Positions 1-9,067 of a stretch of DNA of 41,999 bases are shown one piece after another. This stretch comes from an uncultured Phocaeicola sp. (GTDB lineage Bacteria; Bacteroidota; Bacteroidia; Bacteroidales; Bacteroidaceae). The translations under genes and the position numbers were made by a program. Location: assembly GCA_958434805.1 (NCBI GenBank), contig CAUBDX010000027.1:1-41999 (forward strand), given 5' to 3'. Under the pieces are notes generated by a model. The model ran no database searches and had not been told where the DNA came from. It saw only the letters and a list, made by a program, of their open reading frames with translations. How positions within the stretch are numbered: position 1 is the stretch's first letter; each line of letters begins with the position of its first letter.

Positions 1-61
1 TATGAGCGATTACCCAATGCTCATTTCCAATAAATTACACTCTTTTCGTAACTTCCAGAAG

Positions 62-69
62 CAAAGATA
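62..69 (-). promoter_or_regulatory. Bacteroidota -7 promoter box, leftward
   Basis: On the - strand this reads TATCTTTG, an exact match to the Bacteroidota housekeeping -7 consensus TAnnTTTG. No good -33 TTG is visible at the usual distance. It would drive a gene beginning left of position 1, because the nearest - strand ATG inside the window runs into a stop after four codons. Confidence 0.5.
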
Positions 70-134
70 CAATAAAGAAATGAAAATAAATGCGGAATGA
101 AGAAAGAATATCATATAATACAAAGCAGGTATCT

Positions 135-170
135 GCGGCACGTACATACGTATAGAGCGGCACGTACATA
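135..170. repeat. Short tandem repeat, 22-bp period
   Basis: The 14-mer GCGGCACGTACATA occurs at 135-148 and again, identical, at 157-170. ACGT and GTAC palindromes lie inside each copy. Function is unknown; a paired binding site is one possibility. Confidence 0.7.
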
Positions 171-443
171 TGTGAAATCCTGCTCCCCCAAAAACAACAG
201 GTCAAATAAAAAAAAGACCTTGTTCTTTTTTAAAAAGATGGCGAGCTTTTTTAAAAACCTCCTGATCTTTTTACTGCCACCGGAAATTTGCCATATTCCA
301 TAGAGGTCCCCCCCCTTCAGACACACTTTTTGCAAAGAAAAAGCCTGAGAACATCCTACTTCATATTAAATCGGAACAACTTATAAAAAAGGATATATTA
401 CTGATAACAAATAGATTATATGAAATTCTGCTCCAAAAAACAG

Positions 444-543
444 TGAGGGCATGAGAGCATAAGTGAGAGTTACATTTTTTACCATCACTATACAAATAGT
501 TCATAAACAACCAGTTGTGCACACAATGAGGGCATGAGGGCAT
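444..543. repeat. Pair of 17-bp direct repeats
   Basis: TGAGGGCATGAGAGCAT at 444-460 recurs as TGAGGGCATGAGGGCAT at 527-543, with one mismatch and an 83-bp offset (about eight helical turns). Each copy is internally repetitive (GAGGGCAT/GAGAGCAT). The pair lies upstream of the first glycosyltransferase gene. No function can be assigned. Confidence 0.75.
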
Positions 544-625
544 TATCACCCCGAATTTCCAGTGAAAGATTCTCATACTCATCGAGATATTATCAAGATA
601 ATGCATGATGCTGAATATAAATCAA

Positions 626-633
626 TATCTTTG
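626..633 (+). promoter_or_regulatory. -7 promoter box for first GT2 gene
   Basis: TATCTTTG matches TAnnTTTG exactly and lies only 14 bp before the ATG at 648, so the transcript would have a very short leader. No canonical -33 TTG is seen about 20 bp upstream. Confidence 0.55.
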
Positions 634-647
634 CAAAAAGAAGAAGA

Positions 648-1598
648 ATGACAAAGAACACAAGTTACCATTACAGCATCATTATTCCGCACAAGAATAC
701 CCCCCGTCTTCTGGAACGCTGTCTGTGCTCAATTCCCACTTGGGATGAAATTCAAATCATTATCATTGATGACAACAGCAATTCCGAATCTGTCGATTTT
801 TCTCATTTTCCGGGAAACGGCAGAAAAAATACGGAAATCCTGTTCACTAAAGAGGGAAAAGGGGCAGGATACGCACGGAACATAGGACTCTCCCACGCCC
901 GTGGCAAATGGATTATCTTTGCAGATGCAGACGATTTCTTTACAGCCGATTGTTTTACTATCTTAAACGAATACATGGACAGCCCCCATGAAGTCATCTA
1001 TTTCAATGTACGTTTTGTCATGTCCGACAATCCGTCCCAAGAAAGCCGACGCGGAACTTACTATACCAACTTCTTCAATGATGTAAACCCGGAAAACAAA
1101 CTGCGATACCAATCTCAAGTTCCTTGGGGCAAAATGATAAGGCGCAGCTTCCTGTCAACATTCCACATTCAATTCGATGAAACAAGAATAGCCAACGATG
1201 TGTATTTTTCATGCCTTGTCGGTATATATGCCCCCAAAGCAACCACAGACAGAAGAATCATTTATTATTGTACCGAATCCGGCCAGTCCCTTGCTATGTC
1301 CAAACAAGACCGCGAGAGTTTAATCATACGGTTTAACGCAAGCATGAAATGCAACAGACTGTTGCGACAAGAAAAAATCCACTATTACCTGTCACCACTT
1401 CCGTGGTGTATCCCTTCGGCAAAAACAAAAGAATGGCTCCCCGCCAAATACTTTTTTGAATACCTGTTTTTCTTCCGCCTGCAAGCATTCAAAGAATTAT
1501 ATTATGCTTTTTCCGCTATCCTGTCACATATGAATGAGCCGGCCACAAAAGAAACCGACAACCAATGTAACAAGAAGACTACCAACCTAAGGGAATAA
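648..1598 (+). CDS. Family 2 glycosyltransferase
   Basis: This 316-residue protein has the GT-A fold signature of inverting GT2 enzymes. A nucleotide-binding N-terminus (YSIIIPHKN) is followed by the beta-strand IIIIDDNS and a DxD-type metal/nucleotide motif, DADD, at D93-D96. It should transfer a sugar from a nucleotide sugar to a glycan acceptor at the cytoplasmic face. Donor and acceptor cannot be read from sequence. The C-terminal third is divergent and basic, with no clear membrane helix. The start at 648 fits the -7 box just upstream. It converges on the next GT2 gene with 20 bp between them, and may form a unit of its own. Assignment to GT2 is firm; the specific activity is unknown. 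Confidence 0.9.
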   Translation: MTKNTSYHYSIIIPHKNTPRLLERCLCSIPTWDEIQIIIIDDNSNSESVDFSHFPGNGRKNTEILFTKEGKGAGYARNIGLSHARGKWIIFADADDFFTADCFTILNEYMDSPHEVIYFNVRFVMSDNPSQESRRGTYYTNFFNDVNPENKLRYQSQVPWGKMIRRSFLSTFHIQFDETRIANDVYFSCLVGIYAPKATTDRRIIYYCTESGQSLAMSKQDRESLIIRFNASMKCNRLLRQEKIHYYLSPLPWCIPSAKTKEWLPAKYFFEYLFFFRLQAFKELYYAFSAILSHMNEPATKETDNQCNKKTTNLRE

Positions 1599-1618
1599 TA
1601 TTCATTACACAAGAAGAT

Positions 1619-2644
1619 TCAACGGTACAACCTTCCCCATATCTTATAATACAATTTGATCAGATTAGCGTATTTATACAATATGTGATGTCTGTAAATC
1701 CCCCAATTCAAAAGCAGAGAAAAAGGATAGAACAAATTCAATTCGTACAAAACCTCCATAGGCCGGAACTCTCTGCAATGCTTCCTTATCAGATTTCTTT
1801 TAAACTTATCTATCGCATCATTACTTTCCCTTGTAACCCCTATTACAGCAGCATTATACACCACCGGCATCAACTTGTTCAAAATGAAACAGATATTTTC
1901 AGCATACAATTCCTGTTCCATGTGCTCATTAAAAACAGTCAAGATAAAAATAAAATCCTTTGCCGGCTTGTCAAAGTCCGTTTTCGCCTTATTCATGGTT
2001 GAGAAAGGATTTGAACGCCTGTAGAAATAAGTAAAAGAATTGACGGAAGCAAACGTTTCCACCTTTTTATACAGAAAATAGCACCACAAAAAGTCCTCAA
2101 ACAAAATGCCCGTCCTGAAATAAATGGCATTCTCTGTCAGCACCTCCTTTCTGATCAATCTGTTGACCGGAGTGGATGTTATTTTCGAATCCAGAAACAG
2201 CTTGTTGATACGTATCCGTCCTTCCGTATATCTTTGCAAATCACTGTTTTTGTTTTCCATCCCTTCTGAATAAGAATCCCCCTGCACCAAGTCAATCCCC
2301 GGATATCTTTTCGTTTCCTCCCATAATTTCTCCAGACAATTCTCATAAAGCATATCATCCGAATCTATAAAAAAAAGATAACCACCCCGGGATAGTTCTA
2401 TTCCCTTGTTCCTTGCCGCAGAGACTCCTTCATTCCTCTCATTTCTCACGATCCTAAAACTGATGTTCCCTTTATATCCGGCCAGCTTTTCCTCTATCAG
2501 GCGCATACTGTTATCCGGAGAGCAATCATCAATGATGATACACTCAAAACAATCAAAAGTTTGGTTGATTATGGAATCAAGACATTCTGATACGTATTTT
2601 TCCACCTTGTAAACCGGCATCACCACCGTTATCTCTTTCATCAT
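1619..2644 (-). CDS. Family 2 glycosyltransferase
   Basis: This is a 341-residue GT2 enzyme on the - strand. Its N-terminus EITVVMPVYKVEKYVSECL and the strand CIIIDDCSPD are textbook for the family. The DxD motif DSDD is at D94-D97, and a short basic, aromatic C-terminus may lie on the membrane. It resembles capsule and O-antigen transferases such as EpsJ- or WaaB-like GT2 proteins, but its donor sugar is not predictable. Two adjacent ATG codons (2644 and 2641) are equally good starts. It is transcribed towards the preceding GT2 gene and away from the long operon, with a 228-bp divergent region upstream. It therefore has its own promoter, which I could not locate confidently. Confidence 0.9.
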   Translation of the reverse strand: MMKEITVVMPVYKVEKYVSECLDSIINQTFDCFECIIIDDCSPDNSMRLIEEKLAGYKGNISFRIVRNERNEGVSAARNKGIELSRGGYLFFIDSDDMLYENCLEKLWEETKRYPGIDLVQGDSYSEGMENKNSDLQRYTEGRIRINKLFLDSKITSTPVNRLIRKEVLTENAIYFRTGILFEDFLWCYFLYKKVETFASVNSFTYFYRRSNPFSTMNKAKTDFDKPAKDFIFILTVFNEHMEQELYAENICFILNKLMPVVYNAAVIGVTRESNDAIDKFKRNLIRKHCREFRPMEVLYELNLFYPFSLLLNWGIYRHHILYKYANLIKLYYKIWGRLYR

Positions 2645-2821
2645 TATCTGCTAATCATTATAAAATGCAATATTCGCAAAAACAAATGATACTCACAACA
2701 TTCCAAAGACTTTAATTACTAAATAGCCCCATCTTCATCCATTGAAACCCACTTTTTACTCCGAATACAGCCGACATTCCATAAAAAAACGGATATGGAC
2801 AGGAATTTCAACAACTTCTTA

Positions 2822-2852
2822 TTGGATATATAAAAAGAATACACTATTTTTA
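2822..2852 (+). promoter_or_regulatory. Promoter of the long glycosyltransferase operon
   Basis: TTG at 2822-2824 is separated by 20 bp from TATTTTTA at 2845-2852, which matches TAnnTTTG at all but the last base. The ATG of the first operon gene follows 20 bp later, preceded by a purine-rich CAGGGGA that could act as a ribosome binding site. Confidence 0.5.
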
Positions 2853-2872
2853 CGGAAAAACAAACCAGGGGA

Positions 2873-4018
2873 ATGAAAATAGTATATGTATACGACTCCA
2901 TAGCCCGTATAGGAGGCATGGAACGGATTTTAACGGATAAGATGAATTACTTGGCCGAAATTTATGGGCACGAGGTCTATCTTATCACTTCTTCCCAAGG
3001 CAATCATCCTTTTTCTTTCCCGTTATCCCACAAAGTGGAACATATCGATCTGGATACAAAGTTTCATTTGCAATACCAGCATCCGCTTCTGGAACAATTG
3101 AGAGTGGGATGGACTTTGAACCATAAATTCGAACAAAAATTTAAAAAAGAGATTAGGCTCATCAATCCCGATATCATATCAGGAAATACCAGTTTCAAAG
3201 CGGATTTGATCTGTAAATTAGACTGCAAGGCAAAGAAAATCATTGAATCGCATTGCGCCAAAATATACACCCGGATACCTGCAAACCGCAAAAAGAGTTT
3301 TTTTAAAGATATAAAAGACAGATACGTCAGTTACCAATGTTTCCGTGATGTAAAACGATACAGCGATGTCATAGTCACACTGACACAAGGAGATGCCGCC
3401 ATGTGGGGACAACATCCGAATATACATATCATTCCGAACACCACCTCTATTGATATACAAACAATCAGCTCCTGTGAGGCTCCCCGTGTAATAGCGGCAG
3501 GCAGACTGACCTGGCAAAAAGGATTCGACAGACTGATTAACGCATGGAATATCGTGCAGAAACGCCACCCCGACTGGATACTGGATATATTTGGTGAAGG
3601 ATTTTATAAGGATAGCTTAACCCGGCAGATTAAAGACAGAAAGCTGGAACACTCCATCACAATTCATCCTTTTACACAAAACATAACGCAAGAATACCTG
3701 AACAGTTCCATTCTGGCCCTAAGCTCCAATTACGAAGGTTTTGGACTGGTCTTGATCGAAGCCATGAGTCTGGGTGTTCCTTGTGTTTCTTTCGACTGTC
3801 CTTTCGGTCCATCGGAAATCATCAGAAACCAGGAAGACGGACTCCTCGTCAAAAACGGAGATATACAAGGATTTGCCAACGCTCTTTGCCACTTGATAGA
3901 ACATGAAGCAGAAAGAAAAGCTTTTGGCAAAAGAGCTAAACAAAATATAACACGCTACTCACTCCGAAACATCATGCCGCAATGGGAAATGTTGTTTCAT
4001 AAACTGACTGAAAAATGA
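2873..4018 (+). CDS. Family 4 glycosyltransferase (paralogue 1 of 3)
   Basis: This 381-residue retaining GT-B enzyme is the first gene of an eight-gene operon. The N-terminal Rossmann half carries the acceptor-side glycine motif RIGGMERIL. The C-terminal donor-binding half contains GRLTWQKGFDRLINAW, HPDWILDIFGEG and the E-x7-E motif at E288 and E296 (EGFGLVLIEAM), which binds the nucleotide sugar. It ends with a 4-bp ATGA overlap with the next gene, implying coupled translation. It is strikingly similar to the genes at 4015 and 6308, so all three derive from one ancestor and probably add successive residues to the same glycan. The sugar added is unknown. Confidence 0.92.
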   Translation: MKIVYVYDSIARIGGMERILTDKMNYLAEIYGHEVYLITSSQGNHPFSFPLSHKVEHIDLDTKFHLQYQHPLLEQLRVGWTLNHKFEQKFKKEIRLINPDIISGNTSFKADLICKLDCKAKKIIESHCAKIYTRIPANRKKSFFKDIKDRYVSYQCFRDVKRYSDVIVTLTQGDAAMWGQHPNIHIIPNTTSIDIQTISSCEAPRVIAAGRLTWQKGFDRLINAWNIVQKRHPDWILDIFGEGFYKDSLTRQIKDRKLEHSITIHPFTQNITQEYLNSSILALSSNYEGFGLVLIEAMSLGVPCVSFDCPFGPSEIIRNQEDGLLVKNGDIQGFANALCHLIEHEAERKAFGKRAKQNITRYSLRNIMPQWEMLFHKLTEK

Positions 4019-5166
4019 CCATCGTTTATCTATACACAGCACTATGCACCGTGGGAGGCGCAGACCGGAGCATCATCCAAAAAGCGAACTATCTGGCTGA
4101 CGAAATGCATCAGGATGTATTTATTATCACAGATTCACAAAAAGAACGCCCGCCCGTTTTCCCGATATCTCCCAGAATCAGGCACATTGACATAGGAATT
4201 GATTTTGACAGACAATATCATCACAACCTGTTAGTAAGAGGATATTATTATTTTACCCTGATGCACCTGTACAGAAAGAAGCTGGAGTATTGGCTGAAAA
4301 CCTTGAAACCGGATATTGTCATCAGCACATTGGGCCGAGAATTGGATTTTCTGACACAACTGGATGATGGAAGCGTAAAAATAGGAGAATCCCATATAGC
4401 CAAACCATACACTCGTAACCTGCATCTGATGGAACAACGGGGATTCCCATACAAGCAAATCGCACGGCATTGGAGAAAGAAACAGGAGGAGGCTGTAAAA
4501 AAACTGGATGCGCTGGTTGTTCTGACACAACATGATGCGGATAATTGGAAAGAAGTGAAGAAGGCTTGTGTCATACCGAACTTCTTACCTTTCTCACCCG
4601 AAAAAGGGAGTTCCTGCCTGGAGAAAAGAATCATCAGCATAGGAAGATACAGCGAACAGAAGGGGTATGACCGCCTGATTGAAGCCTGGATCAAAGTCAA
4701 TCGGAAGCATCCCGACTGGCATATCCGCATTTACGGAGAAGGACAGGATAGGAACAGCCTGCAAGAGCTTATTGAAAAGCATCATATAGAAAACAGTTTT
4801 TCACTATGCCCTCCGACAAAAAGCATTCAAGAAAAATATCTGGAAAGTTCCATATACGTCATGAGTTCACGATTTGAAGGATTACCGATGGCACTTCTGG
4901 AAGCGATGGCATGTGGTGTTCCCTGCATTTCATTCGACTGCCCGTACGGACCTGCCGAGATTATCACTCCGGAAGAAGACGGAATACTGGTGAAGAACGG
5001 AAACACGGACGAACTGGCTGACGCGATATGCCGGCTGATAGAGGATACGGACAAACGCATACGGATGGGAAAGCAGGCCCAAAAGAATATCCAACGTTAT
5101 TCACGCGAAGAAGTGATGAAACTGTGGGATGAACTATTCAACACCTTAACAACTGCCCGACCATGA
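4015..5166 (+). CDS. Family 4 glycosyltransferase (paralogue 2 of 3)
   Basis: This 383-residue GT4 enzyme is a paralogue of the preceding gene. The N-terminal VGGADRSIIQKANYLA parallels the IGGMERIL motif, and GRYSEQKGYDRLIEAW and HPDWHIRIYGEG mark the donor domain. The E-x7-E pair falls at E288 and E296, the same residue numbers as in paralogue 1. Start and stop both use ATGA overlaps with neighbours, so the reading order is rigidly coupled. Divergence between the paralogues is concentrated in the N-terminal acceptor half, as expected if they share a donor type but recognise different acceptors. That last point is inference. Confidence 0.92.
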   Translation: MTIVYLYTALCTVGGADRSIIQKANYLADEMHQDVFIITDSQKERPPVFPISPRIRHIDIGIDFDRQYHHNLLVRGYYYFTLMHLYRKKLEYWLKTLKPDIVISTLGRELDFLTQLDDGSVKIGESHIAKPYTRNLHLMEQRGFPYKQIARHWRKKQEEAVKKLDALVVLTQHDADNWKEVKKACVIPNFLPFSPEKGSSCLEKRIISIGRYSEQKGYDRLIEAWIKVNRKHPDWHIRIYGEGQDRNSLQELIEKHHIENSFSLCPPTKSIQEKYLESSIYVMSSRFEGLPMALLEAMACGVPCISFDCPYGPAEIITPEEDGILVKNGNTDELADAICRLIEDTDKRIRMGKQAQKNIQRYSREEVMKLWDELFNTLTTARP

Positions 5167-6296
5167 ATATCATCTACCTCCTTTTCCACGGACTATCCCC
5201 TTACAGCGGCATCAGTAAAAAGATCTTGCATCAGGTTAAAGGCTTTGAAGCATGTGGACACCGGGTAAGTTTATGCACATACAGCATAGCGGACAACGGC
5301 CACCGGGTAAGGATGATAAACAATGAAATAATAGAAGACTACGGAACAGGCAAACCGGCTGCGGCGAAAAGAAGAGTTTCCTACCAATGCATATACCGCT
5401 ATGCTGTAACACATCAAGTGGAATTAATCTATGTACGCTCTTTCCATAATGCAAATCCGTTCACCATCCGGCTGTTCAGCAAACTGAGGAAAGCCGGAAT
5501 TAAAATAGCGATGGAAATACCTACCTATCCTTACGACAGCGAATACGCCGGTTTCCCACTGGTCACACGCCTGGGGATACAAGTGGATAAAGTATTCCGA
5601 AAGACATTGGCAAAACACGTGAACGCCATCGTCACTTTCTCAGACTATCACTGTATATTCGGCCAACGTACCATTCAGATATCCAATGGAGTTGACTTTG
5701 ATTCCATTCCGCTGAAAAAGACGGTTGCTAAAAATACCTCCGTCATTCATCTACTAGGAGTGGCCGAAGTACATTATTGGCACGGTTACGACCGCCTGAT
5801 AGAGGGTTTGGGCAAATATTACCAAGACCCGGCAAACACAACCGTATTTTTCCACATCGCCGGAGGTATATGGAAATCCGAAATGCATGACTCACAACAC
5901 GCTCCCGGATTTTATGAACTTATCAACAAATATCATATAGAAAAATATGTCATCTTCCACGGACAAAAAATGAACGAGGAACTAGACGAATTATTCAACG
6001 AAGCAGACTTTGCCATCGGCAGTCTGGCACGCCACCGCAGCGGCATCGACAAAATCAAAACATTAAAAAACAGAGAATATGCAGCACGGGGAATACCTTT
6101 TGCATATTCAGAAACAGATGAAGACTTTGACAAGATGCCTTATATACTGAAAGTTCCGGCCGACGAAAGTCCCATAGATATCCACCGGCTTATCCGGTTC
6201 TATATGGAACTGGATCTGTCTCCTCGTAAAATAAGGGATTCCATTAAAAACCTGTCATGGAAAGAACAGATGATGAAAGTAATAAACAACCTGTAA
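5163..6296 (+). CDS. GT-B (family 4-like) glycosyltransferase, divergent
   Basis: This 377-residue protein begins like a GT-B transferase (MNIIYLLFHGLSPYSGISKK) and has a donor-side block around HGYDRLIEGLGKYY and IFHGQKMNEELDELFNEADF. The usual E-x7-E helix is replaced by GIDKIKTLKNREYAARGIPF, so it is a divergent branch, not a fourth copy of its neighbours. The role is presumably sugar addition in the same glycan pathway. It overlaps the previous stop by 4 bp. The start is fixed by that overlap. I cannot name donor or acceptor. Confidence 0.82.
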   Translation: MNIIYLLFHGLSPYSGISKKILHQVKGFEACGHRVSLCTYSIADNGHRVRMINNEIIEDYGTGKPAAAKRRVSYQCIYRYAVTHQVELIYVRSFHNANPFTIRLFSKLRKAGIKIAMEIPTYPYDSEYAGFPLVTRLGIQVDKVFRKTLAKHVNAIVTFSDYHCIFGQRTIQISNGVDFDSIPLKKTVAKNTSVIHLLGVAEVHYWHGYDRLIEGLGKYYQDPANTTVFFHIAGGIWKSEMHDSQHAPGFYELINKYHIEKYVIFHGQKMNEELDELFNEADFAIGSLARHRSGIDKIKTLKNREYAARGIPFAYSETDEDFDKMPYILKVPADESPIDIHRLIRFYMELDLSPRKIRDSIKNLSWKEQMMKVINNL

Positions 6297-6307
6297 TACT
6301 CCCGCCT

Positions 6308-7456
6308 ATGATCCGAATCGCCTATTGTACCCCCTCTCTCCATATCCCCGGAGGAGTGGAAAGGGTACTGACCACCAAAGCCAATTATCTGGCGGAGAAT
6401 GGTAATTATGACATATATATTTTGCTGACTGACGGAAAAGGCAAGCCTCCCTGCTATACTTTATCGCCTAAAGTAAAAATCATCCAACTGGATATAGATT
6501 TTGAAGAATTATGGGAACTCCCTCTTTGGAAAAAAGTGCCGGTTTATTTGAAAAAACAAAGAATATACCGACGCAAGCTCTCTGCCGCCTTGTCTCACCT
6601 CAAACCGGACATCACAGTTTCTTTGCTACGACGGGAAATAAACTTTATCACTTCCCTCAAAGATGGAAGCAAAAAGATAGGGGAGCTACACGTAAACCGG
6701 AAAAACTATCGTAACTTTGAAAAGAACGAAAGCAACTTCATCAAGGAACTTTTTGCCAAATTATGGATGAAAAGTCTGGTGAGGCATTTAAAAAAGCTGG
6801 ACAAGTTCGTTGTACTGAGTGAGGAAGACAGAGCAAACTGGCCCGAACTGCAAAATGTAAAAGTTATCAGCAACCCTCTACCCTTTCAATCCGGAACATT
6901 CAGCGACTTGAACAATAAACGGATAACCGCAGCCGGAAGATATACTTATCAAAAAGGATTCGATTTGTTACTGGAAGCATGGAGCAAAGTCTGTAACCGG
7001 CATCCGGACTGGGAATTACATATATATGGCAAAGGAGACAAGACTACATATCAAGTACTGGCCGGAAAATGGAAATTAAAGAACCTTTTTCTTGAAAATG
7101 CAACCCCGGATATGCTCTGTAAATACCATGAAAGTTCTATCTTTGTATCAAGTTCCAGATTTGAGGGATTCGGAATGGTCATAGCGGAAGCAATGGCGTG
7201 CGGAGTACCTGCCGTGTCATTCGCCTGTCCGTGCGGACCTAAAGACATCATCCGGGACGGGGAAGACGGACTATTGGTCGAAAATGGAAAAACAGAAGAA
7301 CTGGCCGAAAAAATAAATTATCTGATTGAGAACGAACAAATAAGAAAAGAAATGGGGAAAAAAGCCCGCATCAATGTACAACGTTTTGCTGAAGATGTAA
7401 TAATGCAACAGTGGATTCAGCTATTCAACAACTTATTAAACGGAACAAAACAATGA
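6308..7456 (+). CDS. Family 4 glycosyltransferase (paralogue 3 of 3)
   Basis: This is the third GT4 paralogue, 382 residues from the start chosen here. IPGGVERVLTTKANYLAENG, GRYTYQKGFDLLLEAW, HPDWELHIYGKG and the E-x7-E pair (E286, E294) align with the two earlier copies. The frame is open back to an ATG at 6257, but that start would overlap the previous gene by 40 bp and add 17 residues absent from the paralogues. ATG 6308, 11 bp after the previous stop, places the IRIAYCTPS strand at the N-terminus as in the family. The stop overlaps the methyltransferase start by 4 bp. Confidence 0.9.
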   Translation: MIRIAYCTPSLHIPGGVERVLTTKANYLAENGNYDIYILLTDGKGKPPCYTLSPKVKIIQLDIDFEELWELPLWKKVPVYLKKQRIYRRKLSAALSHLKPDITVSLLRREINFITSLKDGSKKIGELHVNRKNYRNFEKNESNFIKELFAKLWMKSLVRHLKKLDKFVVLSEEDRANWPELQNVKVISNPLPFQSGTFSDLNNKRITAAGRYTYQKGFDLLLEAWSKVCNRHPDWELHIYGKGDKTTYQVLAGKWKLKNLFLENATPDMLCKYHESSIFVSSSRFEGFGMVIAEAMACGVPAVSFACPCGPKDIIRDGEDGLLVENGKTEELAEKINYLIENEQIRKEMGKKARINVQRFAEDVIMQQWIQLFNNLLNGTKQ

Positions 7457-8235
7457 AAACAGATTCCCCCTACGACAGAGGAGACATCCATATAAATAAA
7501 AATGACAAAGTGCTGGAGATAGGTCCGGGCCATAATCCGACATATCGCTCCAACGTGATAGTCGAAAAATTTATTGACACCAATTACCACCGCTGCGGTG
7601 ACGTGAAAATATACCCGCATCAGACCTTTGTACATGCCGATGGAGAAAAACTGCCATTCAAAGACAAGGAGTTTGACTACGTAATATGCAATCAGGTATT
7701 GGAACACGTGGAACATCCCGAAGCTTTTGTCAAGGAATTATGCAGGGTAGCCCGACGGGGATACATAGAAACTCCCAGTCTGCTGGGCGAATACTTGTTT
7801 CCCAAAAAATCACATAAATGGGTTATATTGGATATAGACAACAAACTGGTCTTCTATGAAAAGAACAAGATGCCGGGAAACTATGAAAACGACTATGGAG
7901 AATTATTCCTGAATTATCTGCCTTTCCAATCCCTCCCCTACAAACTGCTGTGGCTGACGGAAGGAGATATAACCTTGAACCGTTATGAGTGGAAAGATGA
8001 AGTGGAGATACTAGTCAATCCCGAAGATGAATACTACTCCTCTTTCTTCCTCAACAAATGGAACCGGGAAATGGTGGAGAAACTATATCCCCGCCGTTCC
8101 GCCCTGACGGAAATGAAGAAGATGATTCAAGCCCTGTTCTATATCCTCAAAAACAAATTCAAATCACGATTCAGTAATCACCGGAATCCGGTCACACTGT
8201 CCGAATATATAAAAACGCATGAAGTGGTACGCTGA
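7453..8235 (+). CDS. Class I SAM-dependent methyltransferase
   Basis: The 260-residue protein has the class I methyltransferase order. Motif I, KVLEIGPGHNP, binds S-adenosylmethionine. An acidic loop, HADGEKLPFKDKEFDYV, and the post-motif CNQVLEHVEHPEAFVKEL match Methyltransf_11 proteins. In a glycosyltransferase operon it may methylate a sugar hydroxyl, possibly as a capping step, but the substrate is not evident. Some related proteins in glycan loci act on the lipid or amino-sugar part. The open frame extends to 7411. I chose ATG 7453 because it forms the ATGA overlap typical of this operon. The 3' end overlaps the next gene by 17 bp. Confidence 0.85.
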   Translation: MKTDSPYDRGDIHINKNDKVLEIGPGHNPTYRSNVIVEKFIDTNYHRCGDVKIYPHQTFVHADGEKLPFKDKEFDYVICNQVLEHVEHPEAFVKELCRVARRGYIETPSLLGEYLFPKKSHKWVILDIDNKLVFYEKNKMPGNYENDYGELFLNYLPFQSLPYKLLWLTEGDITLNRYEWKDEVEILVNPEDEYYSSFFLNKWNREMVEKLYPRRSALTEMKKMIQALFYILKNKFKSRFSNHRNPVTLSEYIKTHEVVR

Positions 8236-9061
8236 CTATTTATCCATCTATGACAAGCCTTTCACCCAAGCCCCACAAGCGGTTATCAACCAAGTGAAAG
8301 ACAAGATCCGGCAGCTTGCAACTCATGCTCCGCTGGTTTCGGTGGTCGCCATCGCCCATAATGAAGAAAAGAGGATATTGAGCTGCCTGTGGTCTTTATG
8401 TGAAAACCAACATAACTATCCTGTAGAAATACTAGTCATCAATAATCATTCTACCGACCACACCGAAGAGGTACTAAAAGAATTAGGAGTCACCTACTTC
8501 AATGAATACCAGAAAGGTCCCGGTTTTGCCCGGCAATGCGGACTGAACCATGCCCGGGGGAAGTATCATCTCTGCATAGACGCCGATACACTTTATCCGC
8601 CCCAGTACATCAGTACCATGATAAAGGTCTTACAGGACAAAGAAGTGGCAGGTGCATACGCCCTGTGGAGTTTTCTTCCTAATGAACATCATTTAGGACT
8701 TTTCTTCTATGAGACACTACGTGATCTCTATTTGAAAATACAAAATCTGAACAGACCGGAGCTCAATGTACGTGGAATGGCTTTTGCCTTCCACACGGAG
8801 ACAGCCCGGAAAGAAGGATTCCGGACAGACATACTCCGCGGAGAAGACGGCTCCCTGGCACTGGCATTGAAAAAATACGGAAAATTAAGATTCGTCACCG
8901 CCCGCAAAGCCCGTGTCCTTACCGGCTATGGCACTATTTCGGCCGACGGATCCCTGTTCAGCAGTTTCAAAAAACGAGCCATAAAAGGTTTAAGAAGCTT
9001 CACGGCTCTTTTCTATAGCAAAAACAATTACGAGGACGAAGATTCTAACTTGATAAAGTAA
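8219..9061 (+). CDS. Family 2 glycosyltransferase
   Basis: This 280-residue GT2 enzyme has an N-terminal extension of about 40 residues before the family core, VVAIAHNEEKRILSCL. ILVINNHSTDHTEEVL and the metal motif DAD (D121, D123) follow. RGEDGSLAL near residue 205 resembles the conserved acidic (ED) catalytic region of GT2. No obvious transmembrane segment is present, although the last 40 residues are basic and aromatic. It overlaps the methyltransferase by 17 bp and is followed by a 6-bp gap to the next GT4 gene. Donor and acceptor are unknown. Confidence 0.88.
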   Translation: MKWYADYLSIYDKPFTQAPQAVINQVKDKIRQLATHAPLVSVVAIAHNEEKRILSCLWSLCENQHNYPVEILVINNHSTDHTEEVLKELGVTYFNEYQKGPGFARQCGLNHARGKYHLCIDADTLYPPQYISTMIKVLQDKEVAGAYALWSFLPNEHHLGLFFYETLRDLYLKIQNLNRPELNVRGMAFAFHTETARKEGFRTDILRGEDGSLALALKKYGKLRFVTARKARVLTGYGTISADGSLFSSFKKRAIKGLRSFTALFYSKNNYEDEDSNLIK

Positions 9062-9067
9062 CGACAG

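Larger units (their letters stand above)
1..647. other. Gene-free AT-rich stretch
   Basis: I see no convincing gene here. The two longest open frames, 97-303 (+) and 361-606 (-), overlap homopolymer runs or have composition unlike a folded protein. The stretch holds a 22-bp-period repeat at 135-170, a run of eight C at 308-315, and a pair of 17-bp direct repeats at 444-460 and 527-543. It also holds a -7 box facing left (62-69) and one facing right (626-633). It is probably the intergenic region between a leftward gene outside the window and the glycan block. Confidence 0.6.

Noticed and set aside
97..303. 68-codon + strand frame
   Set aside because: It includes long Lys and Phe runs from A and T homopolymers and overlaps an equally long frame on the other strand.
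306..320. Run of eight C as a phase-variable tract
   Set aside because: It is not within or just upstream of a supported reading frame, so slippage would have no clear effect.
361..606. 81-codon - strand frame upstream of the glycan block
   Set aside because: Cysteine- and histidine-rich composition comes from the direct repeats it spans. It has no promoter, ribosome binding site or recognisable domain.
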